This document shows positions 52,857 to 54,354 of a DNA stretch of 54,354 bases, one piece after another. Position 1 is the first letter of the stretch. The number at the start of each line of letters is the position of its first letter. The position numbers and the translations under genes are program-made. Origin of the DNA: UBA8337 sp965658615 (GTDB lineage Bacteria > Pseudomonadota > Alphaproteobacteria > RS24); contig CBFHSX010000007.1 in the NCBI GenBank assembly GCA_965658615.1, positions 1-54,354 on the forward strand, read 5' to 3'. The notes below the pieces were generated by a model. It had not been told where the DNA came from, searched no databases, and saw only the letters and a list, made by a program, of their open reading frames with translations.

Positions 52857-53945
52857 ATGTATTTCGGATTGAATGAAGACCAAACCATGCTGCAGGATTC
52901 GGTGCGGCGTTATCTCGAGGGTGCGTCGGAATTGGAAGCGGTGCGCGGTTTTGCCGATGGCGATATGGAGCTCGCCACGGCCCTGCAAGACGGGCTGATG
53001 GAATTGGGTGCGCCTTATGTGCTGCTGCCCGAAGCGCTTAACGGTCAAAAATTGGGCGGACTTGGCCTCGGCGTTTTGGAAGCGGCGCTGATTCAAGAAC
53101 AATTGGGCCGCCATGTTGCGCCGTCCGGTTTTGCCGCCACTTATGGCATGGCCGTTATCGGCCTCACGCGAGCGGGCGATGATGACTGGCTGTCGCAAAT
53201 CGCCTCAGGTGCCGTCATCATGGGCGTCGGCATGACTGAGGCAACGGGTGGGCGCGAAGGCGCCGGGCTGACGCTGAACGGCGATAAAGTTTCGGGTCGC
53301 GCCACATTTGTAATGGGTGCGGAAAACGCCACGCATTTTCTGCTCACCACAGGTGATCAACTGGTGGTGGTGGAACGCGGCGCAGAGGGTGTCTCTGAGA
53401 CCGCGCTGACCATGATCGACAAGACGCGCCAAACCGTGACGCTCGACCTTGAAGGCGCACATGCGCATTTGCTGGCGGGCAATAATCACGCAGACGCGCA
53501 AAGCAAAATGATTGATGCAGGCCGCGTGCTGCTGGCTGCTGACAGTCTCGGCGCGGCGGCAATGATGCTGGAAAAAGCCGTCGATTATGCCAAAGACCGC
53601 GAGCAGTTTAACCGCCCGATTGCCAGTTTTCAGGCGGTCAAACATATGTGCGCCGACATGGCCGCCAGACTGGAGCCGTGCCGTGCGCTGGTTTGGTATG
53701 CGGCCTATGCGCAAGACCATGTGCCCGACGAAGCGCCGCTGATGTCGCGTCTGGCCAAATCGCATATGTCGGAAGTCGGCAAATTTGTCGCCCGCACCTC
53801 AACCGAAGTGCATGGCGGCATGGGCTTCACCGATTTGCTGGGCCTGCATTACTGGTTCAAGCGCATCGGCACCAATCGCCAATTGCTCGGCGGCCCGCAA
53901 GCGGTGCGCGAAGAAGCGGCTAAATTGCAGGGCTTTGTGGGCTGA
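52857..53945 (+). CDS. Acyl-CoA dehydrogenase-family protein, probable partner subunit
   Basis: The 362-residue protein is shorter than a typical acyl-CoA dehydrogenase. N-terminal helices MYFGLNEDQTMLQDSVRRYLEG and mid-domain VIMGVGMTEATGGREGAGLTLNGDKVSGRATFVMGAENATHFLLTT are recognisable, but the substrate-binding loop is reduced. DYAKDREQFNRPIASFQAVKHMCADMAARLE and TEVHGGMGFTDLLGLHYWFKR are conserved. The terminal GGPQAVREEAAK lacks the usual QIQR flavin contact. Gene pairing 11 nt after the previous gene suggests a structural or half-site partner. Confidence 0.87.
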   Translation: MYFGLNEDQTMLQDSVRRYLEGASELEAVRGFADGDMELATALQDGLMELGAPYVLLPEALNGQKLGGLGLGVLEAALIQEQLGRHVAPSGFAATYGMAVIGLTRAGDDDWLSQIASGAVIMGVGMTEATGGREGAGLTLNGDKVSGRATFVMGAENATHFLLTTGDQLVVVERGAEGVSETALTMIDKTRQTVTLDLEGAHAHLLAGNNHADAQSKMIDAGRVLLAADSLGAAAMMLEKAVDYAKDREQFNRPIASFQAVKHMCADMAARLEPCRALVWYAAYAQDHVPDEAPLMSRLAKSHMSEVGKFVARTSTEVHGGMGFTDLLGLHYWFKRIGTNRQLLGGPQAVREEAAKLQGFVG

Positions 53946-53949
53946 TTAT

Positions 53950-54354
53950 TCAGCCGCCATTTGCTGCCTTTTGGTATTGGATATTGGGGAAACGGATATA
54001 GTGATTGACCATCATGGTGGCGAAAGCGGTCGGGTCGGGGCGCTCGCCGGTCAGCAAGCCTTTGGCCCGCAAATCTTCTTCCAGCCGGTTGAGAATGAAG
54101 GCGATGGACAGGTCGTCACTGCCGGAGCGCCATAATTCTTCTTCCGCTTCGTCTTTGAAACAATAGCCCTTCCACGAGATGGAATAGCGCAGCTCCGACC
54201 AGTCATAATCGCCCAGCACCTCGTCTTCATGGCGCAGCTGCCAGTGGTCGTCGCCCATGAAATGCAGGCGCGCCGATTTGTTAATCAGCGGAATATCGGG
54301 CTTGGTTTCATAAACCCGCTCGACGCCGTGAAACACTTTATCGGTATCAATCAC
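53950..54354 (-). CDS. Unrecognised conserved-type protein, C-terminal part
   Basis: The last 134 residues of a minus-strand gene that continues past the window; the first visible codon is GTG, which may be internal. It has no signal or membrane segment and is rich in acidic and aromatic residues. FHGVERVYETKPDIPLINKSARLHFMG has a His-X-Val-X-Arg-Val arrangement that reminds me of the end of a cupin-like or 2-oxoglutarate/Fe(II) oxygenase barrel, but this is a weak impression. A helical tail follows (LSIAFILNRLEEDLRAKG). It is convergent with the acyl-CoA dehydrogenase gene; a 6-bp hairpin GGCTGA/TCAGCC (53940-53955) holds both stop codons. Confidence 0.5.
   Translation of the reverse strand: MIDTDKVFHGVERVYETKPDIPLINKSARLHFMGDDHWQLRHEDEVLGDYDWSELRYSISWKGYCFKDEAEEELWRSGSDDLSIAFILNRLEEDLRAKGLLTGERPDPTAFATMMVNHYIRFPNIQYQKAANGG

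Overview
The window is a compact, GC-rich chromosomal segment (54,354 bp) from an alphaproteobacterium. Supporting signs are an NDUFA12-type complex I accessory subunit, a RNase E with an acidic insert and a C-terminal GWWQR tail, HdaA next to a DUF2066/PerM pair, the aroQ-accB-accC order, the iscR-iscS-sufBCDS-sufT-sufA operon, a bactofilin beside an M23 peptidase, and a DUF1640 (MCUR1-like) mini-protein. I cannot place it below class level. I see no rRNA, tRNA, CRISPR array, prophage, integrase or insertion sequence; this is core genome, not an island.

Layout. 1-5.4 kb: end of holC, ndk, convergent purM-purN, then DUF2066-perM-hdaA. 5.4-13.8 kb: ppk-ppx, convergent rnd, aspS, NDUFA12 homologue, mlaD, DUF2155. 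13.8-17.2 kb: aroQ-accB-accC (minus) and thiS-thiG (plus). 17.2-21.6 kb (minus): rne, M48/TPR peptidase, DsbA-like protein. 22.0-27.0 kb: amidase, PBP1A, and prfB with a programmed +1 frameshift. 27.0-30.1 kb (minus): bcp, DUF455, M23 peptidase, bactofilin. 30.2-36.7 kb: YhdP/AsmA-like giant protein, tyrS, anmK, alpha/beta hydrolase. 36.7-44.8 kb: an eight-gene Fe-S operon led by iscR, then tesB. 44.9-51.5 kb (minus): lptF-lptG-mutA-mutB and the DUF1640 protein, with a hairpin-rich repeat patch after mutB. 51.6-54.4 kb: two linked acyl-CoA dehydrogenase genes and the end of an unrecognised minus-strand gene.

How the genes fit together. Several blocks concern the envelope: amidase, PBP1A, M23/bactofilin, AnmK recycling, MlaD/DUF2155, YhdP-like, LptFG, the DsbA-like protein and the M48 protease. 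Others cover information processing (aspS, tyrS, prfB, rne, rnd, hdaA, holC), nucleotide and polyphosphate balance (ndk, purMN, ppk/ppx), Fe-S assembly, and acyl-CoA/propionyl-CoA metabolism (accBC, tesB, mutAB, acyl-CoA dehydrogenases). Genes are tightly packed, with many ATGA overlaps and convergent overlapping stop codons.

I found no clear new defence or mobile system. The most rewarding spots are the four-hairpin repeat patch at 45147-45269, the 28-bp tandem duplication between thiG and dsbA, the iscR promoter with its overlapping palindrome, the bcp-DUF455-M23-bactofilin cluster, and promoters placed so close to rnd and tyrS that leaderless mRNAs are expected.
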